Source of the DNA: Salvia splendens
Taxonomy: Eukaryota > Streptophyta > Magnoliopsida > Lamiales > Lamiaceae
DNA length: 64,000 nt
NCBI RefSeq assembly: GCF_004379255.2
Contig: NC_056039.1
Span: 9,846,501-9,910,500, forward strand
Direction of reading: 5' to 3'
In this document: positions 1 to 9,580 of the stretch, one piece after another
Position numbering within the stretch: the first letter of the stretch is position 1
How the letters are laid out: every line of letters begins with the position of its first letter
Notes under the pieces: generated by a model
Told to the model about the DNA's origin: nothing
Databases searched by the model: none
The model's input: only the letters and a program-made list of their open reading frames with translations
Position numbers and translations under genes: made by a program

Positions 1-41
1 ATTTCTGATTTGTTCTTTCGGTGGTGAGATTGGAGGGTGTT

Positions 42-1988
42 ATGGCTTCTAGGTTTGAGGCCGAGAAATTCACGGGTAGGAATGATTTCGGCTTATGGCG
101 GATGAAAATGCGGGCTATGCTGATTCATCAAGGCCTTGCTTCGGCGTTGGAGGCGGGCGGAAAGGAGGACAAGTCGGAGAAAGGGGAGAAGATGGATCTT
201 GACGAAAAGGAGATCCTTAAACGAGCTGAGATCGAGGCGAAAGCTCATAGTGCAATTGTGCTATGCCTCGGGGATAAAGTTCTTCGAGAGGTTGCAAAAG
301 AAAAGACTGCAGCCGGAATAATCGCGAAGCTCGAAGACTTGTACATGGCTAAGTCCTTGGCCAATAGGCTGCTCATGAAGCAGCGGTTATACTCCTATCG
401 ATTCTTGGATGATAAAGGGATATTGGAGCAACTTGAAGACTTCAATAAGGCGGTCGATGATCTTGAAAATATCGACGCCTCGATAGGGGATGAAGATAAG
501 GCAATATTACTTTTGAATGCTCTGCCGAAGTCATTTGATCAGCTACGAGATGCCATATTGTATGGCCGAGAGGGTACTATCACCCTTGTTGAAGTTCAGT
601 CGGCCATAAGAGCAAAAGAAATTCAGAAGTCAGGCTCTAAGAATCCAGAGGCTATGGCTGAGAGCCTAAATGTCAAGAAGTTCAAGGGAGTCAAGAGGTT
701 TCAGAAGCCGAGCCAAGAAAATCAGAAAACTCCATCAAATAATCAAAAGGAAACCCGCTCATGTCATTGGTGCAAGAAGCCGGGTCACCTCAAAAAGGAT
801 TGCTTCGCATGGAAAAGAAGGCAAGCAAATGGTGGTGGAAACCGTGTTCCATCCACTGACTGTGTTGAGGAAACTGATGTGCCAGAAATTCTGAATGTGA
901 TGGAGGGTGGTCTGGGAGGATCTTGGATCATGGACTCGGGGTGTAGTCTGCATATGAGTCCGAATCTTGGCTGGTTTGAGGAGATCCAAGAGATGACTGG
1001 ATCGGTTATATTGGGCAACAACCAAGTTTGTACCATCCAAGGTATAGGCAAGATCAGGCTGAGAATGCAAGATGGATCTGTGAAGATTATAAGTGAAGTG
1101 AGATATATACCTGATATCAAGAGGAATCTCATTTCACTTGGGCTTCTTGAACGCAAGGGATATACATTCTGCTCTACTGGGGGAAAAATGACAGTTTCCA
1201 AGGATCAAAGAGTGGTGATGGAAGCTGAAAGGAGGGGAAGCTTGTACTATCTACTGGCTAGTGTTGAGATCCCTACTGCACAGGCAAATATTGTGAAGGC
1301 TGATGACTTCAAAATCTGGCATATGCGGCTTGCTCATGCAGCTGAGGGAAGCATTAAGGAGCTGGCCAAGAAGGGGATTATACAAAGTTCTGGGCAGATG
1401 GACACTACTCCATGTGAGGAATGCATTTTGGGTAAGTCCAAGAAACAGCCCTATCCCAAAGGCAAGCACACTTCCACATCCACTCTTGATTATGCCCATA
1501 GTGACTTGTGGGGTCCTGCATCTGTGGTGTCAGTAGGTGGAGGGAAGTATTATATGAGTATCATAGATGACTACTCTAGAAAAATGTGGATATACATTTT
1601 GAGAGAGAAATCAGAGGCTTTTAGTAAGTTCAAGCAATGGTGCCTGGAAGTGGAGAAGGAGAAGTCAGTGGTTCTTAAATGTTTGAGGACTGATAACGGC
1701 TTGGAGTATCTCTCCAAAGAGTTTGATAACTTTTGTAAGGAGAGGGGAATTAAAAGGCACCGGACTGTACCTCTGAATCCTCAGCAGAATGGCATAGCAG
1801 AAAGGGCAAATAGAACCATATTAGAGAGGGTGAGGTGTATGCTCCTCTCATCTGGACTTGAGAAGAAGTTTTGGGCTGAGGCTGCATCCACGGCTGTGAA
1901 ACTTATCAACAAATGTCCCTCATCAAGTATAGAGGGAGACACACCTGATTTAGATGGTATGGCAGCCATGGAGATTACACCACATTGA
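42..1988 (+). CDS. copia polyprotein part 1: gag, protease, integrase
   Basis: This encodes the capsid, protease and integrase part of the copia polyprotein. I chose the ATG at 42 because the protein then starts MASRFEAEKF, a normal copia gag start; the open frame upstream begins only with GTG. A CCHC zinc knuckle (C-W-C-K-K-P-G-H then C) lies at about 762-803. The protease motif DSGCS follows WIM at about 930. The integrase has the H-H and C-C zinc region at about 1318-1430, and the core acidic residues sit in RTDNG (about 1687) and in the NGIAERANR stretch (about 1789). The frame runs into a TGA at 1986-1988 in the integrase C-terminus. The following sequence continues the polyprotein one frame over, so a small indel near 1940-1955 has broken it. 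Confidence 0.85.
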   Translation: MASRFEAEKFTGRNDFGLWRMKMRAMLIHQGLASALEAGGKEDKSEKGEKMDLDEKEILKRAEIEAKAHSAIVLCLGDKVLREVAKEKTAAGIIAKLEDLYMAKSLANRLLMKQRLYSYRFLDDKGILEQLEDFNKAVDDLENIDASIGDEDKAILLLNALPKSFDQLRDAILYGREGTITLVEVQSAIRAKEIQKSGSKNPEAMAESLNVKKFKGVKRFQKPSQENQKTPSNNQKETRSCHWCKKPGHLKKDCFAWKRRQANGGGNRVPSTDCVEETDVPEILNVMEGGLGGSWIMDSGCSLHMSPNLGWFEEIQEMTGSVILGNNQVCTIQGIGKIRLRMQDGSVKIISEVRYIPDIKRNLISLGLLERKGYTFCSTGGKMTVSKDQRVVMEAERRGSLYYLLASVEIPTAQANIVKADDFKIWHMRLAHAAEGSIKELAKKGIIQSSGQMDTTPCEECILGKSKKQPYPKGKHTSTSTLDYAHSDLWGPASVVSVGGGKYYMSIIDDYSRKMWIYILREKSEAFSKFKQWCLEVEKEKSVVLKCLRTDNGLEYLSKEFDNFCKERGIKRHRTVPLNPQQNGIAERANRTILERVRCMLLSSGLEKKFWAEAASTAVKLINKCPSSSIEGDTPDLDGMAAMEITPH

Positions 1989-4048
1989 GAGTGTTTGGCT
2001 GCAAGGCATATGCTCATCTCAAACAAGGGAAGTTGGATGCTCGGGCTATTAGGTGTGTGATGTTGGGATATCAACCTGGGGTGAAGGGATATCGTTTGTG
2101 GTGTGTAGAGCCAGGGAATCACAAGATTGTGATTAGTAGAGATGTTGTATTCTCTGAAACTGAAATGCCTTTTCTGGATAAGAACAAAGTGATAGTTGAG
2201 AAGCCTGATTCTGTGACTGATTCTGTTGATAAAGCTGACTTTGAGGTGGAGCATGGGAGGCATGAGAAACGTGGGGAGAGTGAAGAAGTCACTGAGCCTC
2301 AGAGTGCTCAGAATGAGACACAAACACAGCCTCAAGATAATCTGGAAAACTACCAGCTGGCTAGGGATCGAGTCAGAAGAAAGATCAAGCTGCCATCAAG
2401 ATTTGATGATTCTGAGATGCTATTTTATGCATTATGTGTGGCTGAAGATGTTGAGTATATAGAGCCATCCTCATATAAGGAAGCAATGGAGAGCAAAGAA
2501 TGGGAAAAGTGGATGAAAGCAATGGTGGATGAAATTGATTCTCTACTGAAAAATGGCACTTGGATATTGGTTGAGAAACCTGATGGAAGGAAGGTTATCA
2601 GCTGTAAATGGATATTCAAAAAGAAGCTGGAAGGTGCTGAGGGTGATCAGATCAGATTTAAAGCCCGGTTAGTGGCTAGAGGATTCACTCAAGAGCATGG
2701 AGTTGATTTCAATGAGGTCTTCTCACCGGTTGTAAAGCATTCTTCCATTCGAATGTTGCTGGCTTTGGTTGCTAAGTTGGATCTGGAATTGGAGCAGCTT
2801 GATGTGAAAACGGCCTTCTTACATGGAGGACTAGAGGAAACAATCTACATGGCCCAGCCTGAGGGCTTCATCAAACCAGGGAATGAAAATAAAGTATGCT
2901 TGCTGAAAAGAAGTATATATGGTTTGAAGCAGGCTAGTAGACAGTGGAATAAGACTTTTGATGATTATATGATCAAGATTGGTTTTCAGAGATCAAGTTA
3001 TGACTCCTGTGTATATGTCAGAAAAAGGGGCATACATCCTACATATCTTCTACTTTATGTAGATGACATGCTTGTTGCTGGAGCTAGCAGGAAGGCAGTG
3101 CAAGAAGTGAAGGATGAACTCAATGCTGCGTTTGAAATGAAAGACCTCGGGCCAGCAAGGAGAATCTTAGGCATGAACATTATCAGAGATAGAGCTAAAA
3201 GGCAATTATGGCTCACACAATCTGATTATATATCAAAGTTGCTGAAAAGGTTCAAGGTGGAGAATATGAAGGCAGTGGCTACTCCACTAGCAATGCACTT
3301 CAAGCTCAAGGCTGATCAGAGGCCCAACAGTGAGGCTGAGTCCAGAGAAATGATGAAGATACCCTATGCTAATATAGTAGGGAGCATTATGTATGCTATG
3401 ATCAGCACCAGAGCAGATATAGCACAAGCCACAAGTGTTGTCAGCCGGTTTATGGCAAATCATGGAAGAGAACATTGGATTGCTCTCAAATGGTTGATGA
3501 GGTATCTAAGGGGTGCTGGGGATGTAGGCATTCTATATGGAGTGAATGATGGAGGTGGAGCTGATGCTATTGTGGGATATTGTGACTCGGACTTTGCTGG
3601 TAACTTAGACAACAGGAAGTCTCAGTCGGCATACATATTCACAATGTTTGGGTCTGCTATTAGCTGGAAATCAAGTCTCCAAAGTGTGGTGGCACTTTCC
3701 ACAACGGAAGCAGAATTTATCTCACTTGCTGCTGCAATCAAAGAAAGTTTCTGGTTGAAAGGAATGTTGTCTGATCTTGGGATTGAGCAAGGGGCGATAG
3801 CAGTTGGCTGTGACAATAATAGTGCCCTATTTCTGGCCAAGCATCAAGCTTATCACGAGAGATCAAAGCACATTGATGTGCGGTATCACTTCATCAGGGA
3901 GGAGATTGAAAGAGGCAATGTGAAAGTCTTCAAAGTTCATACTTCAGAGAACCCGGCAGACATGTTAACTAAACCATTGCCTAAGGAAAAGTTTCTGCTA
4001 TGTTTGAAACTAGTGGGACTAGAAAGGAAGAGTTTGGTTGGTGATTGA
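1985..4048 (+). CDS. copia polyprotein part 2: reverse transcriptase and RNase H
   Basis: This continues the copia polyprotein in another frame. The first residues (RVFGCKAYAHLK) are the conserved integrase C-terminal region, so the ATG at 1985 is not a natural start. Reverse transcriptase follows: a WKWIFKKK-like core at about 2610, the DVKTAFLHG motif at about 2800, and the catalytic YVDD at about 3055-3066. RNase H carries CDSDFAG (about 3582) and STTEAEF (about 3700), and the terminal KHIDVRYHFIR motif is at about 3869. No nonsense codon interrupts this half. The element would be enzymatically complete but for the single frameshift upstream. Confidence 0.85.
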   Translation: MRVFGCKAYAHLKQGKLDARAIRCVMLGYQPGVKGYRLWCVEPGNHKIVISRDVVFSETEMPFLDKNKVIVEKPDSVTDSVDKADFEVEHGRHEKRGESEEVTEPQSAQNETQTQPQDNLENYQLARDRVRRKIKLPSRFDDSEMLFYALCVAEDVEYIEPSSYKEAMESKEWEKWMKAMVDEIDSLLKNGTWILVEKPDGRKVISCKWIFKKKLEGAEGDQIRFKARLVARGFTQEHGVDFNEVFSPVVKHSSIRMLLALVAKLDLELEQLDVKTAFLHGGLEETIYMAQPEGFIKPGNENKVCLLKRSIYGLKQASRQWNKTFDDYMIKIGFQRSSYDSCVYVRKRGIHPTYLLLYVDDMLVAGASRKAVQEVKDELNAAFEMKDLGPARRILGMNIIRDRAKRQLWLTQSDYISKLLKRFKVENMKAVATPLAMHFKLKADQRPNSEAESREMMKIPYANIVGSIMYAMISTRADIAQATSVVSRFMANHGREHWIALKWLMRYLRGAGDVGILYGVNDGGGADAIVGYCDSDFAGNLDNRKSQSAYIFTMFGSAISWKSSLQSVVALSTTEAEFISLAAAIKESFWLKGMLSDLGIEQGAIAVGCDNNSALFLAKHQAYHERSKHIDVRYHFIREEIERGNVKVFKVHTSENPADMLTKPLPKEKFLLCLKLVGLERKSLVGD

Positions 4049-4065
4049 GCAATCAAGGTGGAGTT

Positions 4066-4518
4066 TGTTGGTAGATTGTGATGGCTCAAGCACCAAGTTC
4101 GGCAAGCTCGCCAAGCTCGGCAAGTTCGGCAAGCTCGTCAAGCTCGGCAAGCTCGTCAAGCTCGGCAAGTTCGGCAAGCTCGTCAAGCTCGGCAAGTTTG
4201 GCAAGCTCGTCAAGATCGGCAAGCTCGTCAAGCTCGTCAAGTTCGGCAGCTCGGCAGCTCGGCTGTTATGACAACTCGTTTCCGGCAGCCGTTAGATCTG
4301 TTTGTTAGTCAAGTTTTAATCCTAGCCGTAGGATTGAAACTAGCCGTTAGTTTTAGTTTCTGTTAAATAGCTTTTTTCAGTAGTTAGTTTTACATACTGT
4401 AGCTCATCTTCTCGCTCTCGTTTTTTCTCATTCCAGTGAATAAAATTTCCTTTACAATTTCATTCCAATCTTCAACCGATTGATCTTGCTACTCAAATCG
4501 TTCCTCAATTGTTTACAA
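4066..4518 (+). repeat. presumed 3' LTR of the copia element
   Basis: The LTR start is placed at TGTTGG directly after a purine tract, 17 bases past the polyprotein stop. The end near 4518 is approximate. Without the 5' LTR in the window the limits cannot be confirmed. The first 200 bases are dominated by a 9-bp tandem repeat, annotated separately. Confidence 0.5.
4092..4262 (+). repeat. 9-bp minisatellite inside the copia LTR
   Basis: About 18 head-to-tail copies of a 9-base unit occur, alternating GGCAAGCTC, GTCAAGCTC and GGCAAGTTC. The unit length is a multiple of three and lacks stops, so several frames stay open on both strands. Those frames (Ser/Ala-rich, Lys/Leu/Gly-rich and similar) are by-products, not genes. 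Confidence 0.9.
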
Positions 4519-6419
4519 GTTGGATGAGCTTTTACAATTAGTATGGATTTATGTCGCGCTCGACCTATTTTGTTGACAGGAAATTCTTTTTTTTTAGTTT
4601 TTTCAAGAACGGTTAAATGTGAGGCTGATCGATATATTTTTAATTGTTGATATGTGTTGAAAAAGCTGAAATTTGATTGTTTGTGGTAGAAAAGCCTGCT
4701 CAGAGATGTAATTTTACTAACTCTTGCTCAACAAATTGAGAATTTGTGAAGATTGAAGTTAAGTGTTGAATTTGAGAAAAGTAGCTGAACAATGGGCTTG
4801 TTCCAGATTAACCGCTCCTTGCTTCGTATCGAGTTTATTTTGGTTTTGTGATAAATTATTATTCTTTACAGAATTTGAAGTGTTGGTGTGCAAATAGTAC
4901 TGTTTGAGCTCATGATTGATAATTGAGGATATACTTATAATTCATGCCTGCCCAAAAATTTGAGTTATATTAGATCTGGCTGTGAAGGTTTTCATGTCCA
5001 GCTCCTCTGTTTAGTGTTAGATCCTTTCAAAATATTTCTGAGTCCACAACGGCTGCTTTTTAGTGCGAAATTTGTGAGCTATTTTACTGTAGGTGACAGA
5101 GATCTGTATTTTCATTCGTTTTGCATTCATACTACGGACCTTGAAACAGTTGTAGGCAGAGAGGTATATGTATCACATGAAACCTGCTTTCATATTTTTG
5201 TGTTATTGATAGATATTGTAATGACCCAAATTTATAAAGTCGAAGATAGAAATAGAAATAAAATTTAGAATTTATAGTTATATGTATTATATTGACGTAC
5301 TATTTTATATACTATGTTGACATTTGTTGTTGTACGGAAAAATTTTCAATTTTCAATTTTTTTTTCAAATTTTGACATCGGAACATATGCAAGTGAGATC
5401 TCGTTAGAATCCTTATGAAATTATCTTTAATTTGATAGTATATGTTGTGCGAAAGGATAATTTAAATCGAAAAAATTATATGCGTTTTAAAGTTATGTGA
5501 TATTTTTCAAAAGTTAGTTACAACTAATTTATTGTAAATTGACCTTAACACCTTTATTGACGTTTTTTGACTGATAGTCTAGGCTTTTGATTTGAATATC
5601 TAAAGACTATTATTTAATTGTAGTTAGCATTAAGTTAGTAATATAACACTCTCCTATGCATTAATTAGTAAGATTAGAAAATGAAAATAGAAACAAAAAT
5701 ACTAATGGAGTAAGCTAAAATGTTTTGGAAAGAAAATTATTAAGAACGAAATTTGAAAAATGTTTTGAAAAGAAAATACTAATGTACATATCTTTGGGAA
5801 ATTAATGGAAATGGAGTAAGCTAAAATAAAACATGGAGGAAGGGAAATAGAAAAAAGTAAGGAAAGGAATAATAGAGCAGTGGTTGAAACGCATAATCTT
5901 GTGAATGAAACGCATCTACAATTCCCTTTTCCCTTTTTCTTTTGTTTAATTAAGTTTTTAGTTATTAGTAGTATAATATTTTTTATATATAAAAAGTCAA
6001 AATACTTTAAATTTTGTTTGATTTTATAAAGTAAATGGCTTACCAATTTTATTTATCATATCATATTATAGATTTTATGTTTTTGTTATATTTTTATTTT
6101 TTACAGAAATGTACTAATATCTAATGTGATAAAATTTTAAATAAAAATATAAAATGTGTATAAAATAAAAAATAAACATATTATACAAGAATACGTCAGA
6201 TAACAAAATTATGTTAAACTATGCTAATAGAAAGAGATTTAATGATTAAAGGTTTGATGACTAAAAATATTAAAGAAGGGAAAAAAAGAGAACGAAAATG
6301 TTGAAAAGGAAAATGGAGATAAAAAAACAAACCTGCGTTTAATGCCAAGACTTCTGCGTTTTAAGCACAGTATGGTGTGCTGTGTTAAATAGAACAGCAG
6401 AGGATCCAAATCCGTTTTC
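4519..6419. other. AT-rich intergenic DNA
   Basis: I see no coding region, RNA gene or clear transposon end here. The sequence is AT-rich, with poly-A/T runs around 5340-5370 and 5930-6200. Confidence 0.6.
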
Positions 6420-6558
6420 TCTCTCACAGTAAAGCTCGCCTCCACTCCACCTCTGTTCTCACTGTCTGGCCACCGCCTCGTCGCCGCCAGCCCACACGAT
6501 CAGTCTCTACCCCAAATCCCTTTCAATTTATCCATCCTCATAAATTCTTGGAATTGAA
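6420..6558 (+). other. possible untranslated leader exon of the PPR gene
   Basis: A pyrimidine-rich, GC-elevated stretch stands out in AT-rich DNA and ends at GAATTGAAG followed by GTTTGAG, a plausible splice donor. A possible acceptor (CTTTCAG) lies at about 9507-9513, 68 bases before the PPR start codon. This would put the first exon of the PPR transcript about 3 kb upstream with the hAT element in its intron. This is inference only; RNA reads spanning 6558-9514 would decide it. Confidence 0.3.
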
Positions 6559-7623
6559 GGTTTGAGTTTCCTTCCAACATGTTGTTTTTGCTTTTAAAAC
6601 TAGTATTGAGCCTTATAGTGGGCGATTTGGACTCTGGGTATGAGAAGGAAGAATAATGAAAAGTCAATTTTAAAATTGTTGGCTGATTTTTATCGATGGA
6701 ATATGACTTTAGAATGATTGTAGCATGATTAATCATGAAAATAGCATTTAATTTCAATTTGTGATAAAATAGAAAATTAGGGTTATTTGAATTGGGGATT
6801 TTATATTTGTGATAATTGTGCAATTTAACTTTGAAATTATGCAATTGAAGTCATGTGATGATATAACAAGTATGATAGTGATAGAAAAATATGATTTTTG
6901 GGATAATATGATGGCCATAAGCCTACGACTTTAACTTGACAGATTTTTGATTAATTTGTTGAAAAACTGGTTTTGGGACAGGAAATTGTAAGGGCGCTGC
7001 CCAGTGCTTAAGGAAGAAGATGAAGTTACAGGCTTAGGTTTTGATGTTGGGCTGGAATGTATAATAAAATTAATTGGCCCATTAGTTTTTACGAAACAAT
7101 TTAAAAATACTCCTCTTTAATTCATGACCGAATATTTCTCACTACAGATATTTCACCTAGGGTCTCTCGCTGCTTTTTTTTATATTGACAGGTAATGACT
7201 CATTTATTGGCAATTATCATTAATCCCCAAGAAGTAATACTGTGATTGATCAAATCGATAGTCATTAGTTCTATAATTCTAACTCATATAATTATTTCTT
7301 TTTTCCGCCTACAAAATTATACTATCAATTTATAAATTCTAATTCATGTTTCAATTTTGTGTGGTGCATGAATTTAGTTCCTCACATCATCAATTTATGT
7401 TTCTATTATTTGTATTACTCTGTATTAGATGGTGTTCTCTTTATTTTTGATTTGTTTACTTTATTTTTTATTTTTTTTATATTAATTGCTAATGAGAGTA
7501 AGAGTTTAGGGGATATAGTTTCATACCATAAAATGGTAACGTTTAAAAAAATTTATAATCTTTATAATTTTATGGTAAATAATTATATAATTTTTTTATC
7601 AAAGTGTCTTAGAAGTTTGGTGT
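6559..7623. other. non-coding AT-rich stretch
   Basis: No gene is supported. If the leader exon call is right, this is intron sequence of the PPR gene. It runs up to the target duplication of the hAT element. Confidence 0.5.
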
Positions 7624-7631
7624 ATAGTTTC

Positions 7632-8376
7632 CAGTGTTGTTAGGGTCGAGGGTCGCACCGGGTCGATAAGGTGAAAATTCGGGTCGCGAGTCGACGAGTC
7701 GACTGGGTCGAGAGACCCACTAATCTGCACACAAAATTCAAAAAGAAGATGAAAGTTAGAACAATACCTTGATTAAACAAAGGAAGGAATAGATGAAGGG
7801 TGGCTCTGTATATTTGTTTAGGAATGAAGAGGATGAATTTAGGGTTTGAAAAGCTTGATGGTGTTCATGCATATATATAGATAAAAACGAGTGCAGTCAG
7901 AATATAAGTGTGAGAGATTTTTGAAAATCGGAATATAAGTGTGAGAGATTTGAAGAAAAACGTGTGCAGTCAGAATATAAGTGTGAGAGATTTGAGGAAA
8001 AAAGGCTGAGATTTGAGAGGAGCACACTGTTGAGATCAGAGAGGAGAAAAACGTGTGCTGCTGTTGAGATTAGTGAAAATCAGAGCAAAAGTGTGAAAGA
8101 TTTGAGAAAATCAGCAGACTTTTAGGTAAGTTTTTACTTTTATACTTATGTTTATTTTAGTAAAAACAAATCAGCATTAAAAAGGAAAAGATTCAGAGAA
8201 TAAAGGTCTAGGAATTACCTGTATCTCGACCCGGCGGCGACCCTCTCGACCCAGGCGACCCTCTCGACCCGGGCGACCCCGTACCTCGATCAACCCACCC
8301 ATGTTGGGGCGGTGACGGTCTCGACCCGGGCGACCCGGGCGACCCGAGCGACCCGGGCGCCATTTTGACAACACTG
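7632..8376. mobile_element. non-autonomous hAT element, 745 bp
   Basis: The ends are CAGTGTTGT on the left and its inverse ACAACACTG on the right. An identical 8-bp target duplication, ATAGTTTC, flanks it at 7624-7631 and 8377-8384. An 8-bp duplication with CA-G-TG ends is the hAT signature. Both ends carry dense subterminal copies of GGGTCG (left, 7642-7713) and CGACCC (right, 8226-8358) in inverted orientation, probably transposase-binding sites. The interior has a direct repeat of AGTCAGAATATAAGTGTGAG (7897-7994). It has no coding capacity, so it must have moved with a transposase supplied elsewhere. Confidence 0.9.
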
Positions 8377-8439
8377 ATAGTTTCTCACTTGAGAAAATGT
8401 TGTTCTCTTTAACTTTTGTAAAAAGGCTATAAGTAAGAA

Positions 8440-8541
8440 TTAAATATTCTAATACTATTATTTTTAAAAATATATATATCTTTATATTATTCATTTTTAT
8501 ATTTCAGCACCGGCTTGTTTATACTTCTGGTTCCGTCACTG
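8440..8541. mobile_element. right-end fragment of a hAT element
   Basis: The sequence from TTCAGCACCGGCTTG to CCGTCACTG closely matches the right end of the complete hAT element at 44875-45620 (TTCAGCACCGGCTC to CCGTCCCTG). No matching left end was found upstream, so this is called a remnant. Confidence 0.5.
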
Positions 8542-9512
8542 GGGATTAGTATACAATCTGAAAATTCTATTTTAGCCACTAAAATGTGAGCATGGAGTGG
8601 TTTTAAACTCTATGTAGTAGCTTGTGAAATCATAGACTAATTTTAAATAATGAAACTTATCTTCTTGATGGAATTTAGGATAATATCAAGTATGGGCTGC
8701 CTTGTTAATGCAATAATATTATGTGGTTATTTTGAAGATGAAAATTTCGTTGATAACAGAGGACTTTTCGGACAACCTATATGTTTGGATCAAAGTTGAA
8801 AATTGTGTTTTGGCTTATCAATTTGGCCTGGGAATCACCTTCTTTATATAAAATGAGTAGGAGTATGAATTATGATGAAAAGAATGAACCTTGAGATGTA
8901 CTATAGTTTGGGACAGCCTTGAGAACTCAGTTTTTCTGGGATTTCTTATTTAGTTAAGTTGAACTACCTATTGACACTTTAACTTAGTATATGTGATGCA
9001 ATGACATTATTCTGTAATGTGAATACATTACGAGCTTCTCACCTCCTATCTCTCCCTTTTGCTTAGTAAAGTGGCGAGGTATCTCGCTTGATGGGCAGCG
9101 GCGCGTGTCAAGTTACTATCTCTTTTTCCAGTAAAGTTGAAGTGTTACACGTGGCATACTTAGTTGAGGTTTTTTTTATATATATAGTTGATAGGTTTTT
9201 ATTTCTAGCAGGTTTGGTGAATTATTTACTACTGTGCAAGAGTTGTTATGTTTTAAAAAAAATGTACACGGTAGAAAGACATGTTTTTAATAAGAGGTTA
9301 AGCGCATCAAAACGTTAAACGTGACACCACTTATTTGATTTAATTAATTGAGTAAGGGTGTTCCATATATGATATGCTTGGTCCTTACATGCTATGAGAT
9401 AAATTATAGCAAGCAGAATTGTTGATTACACAAGATCACAAATATATGCTTGCAAATTTTGTGTTGTTGTCATGTTTTCATAGTCTAACCTTGCTTCACA
9501 TTTCTACCTTTC
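8542..9512. other. non-coding stretch before the PPR gene
   Basis: No gene or transposon end is recognised. It holds the PPR gene promoter or, if the leader exon is real, the end of its first intron. Confidence 0.5.
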
Positions 9513-9580
9513 AGGGTTATATATCTAAATTCACTTGACGGGTAGAAACCAACAAGCATTCCATATGTGATACTTGCAGA

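Larger units (their letters stand above)
1..4518 (+). mobile_element. Ty1/copia retrotransposon, 5' part outside the window
   Basis: This is an LTR retrotransposon of the Ty1/copia superfamily. The domain order along the + strand is gag with a zinc knuckle, aspartic protease, integrase, reverse transcriptase, RNase H, and then a 3' LTR. Integrase before reverse transcriptase is the copia order. The 5' LTR and primer-binding site would lie left of base 1. A purine-rich tract at 4053-4063 precedes the presumed LTR start (TG at 4066). The 3' LTR end is placed near 4518 on weak grounds (a CA after an AT-rich tail), and no target duplication could be tested. Coding damage is light, suggesting a fairly young insertion. 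Confidence 0.9.

Noticed and set aside
4038..4308. Overlapping open frames on both strands (Ser/Ala-rich, Lys/Leu/Gly-rich)
   Set aside because: They are produced by the 9-bp repeat, whose length is a multiple of three and which lacks stop codons.
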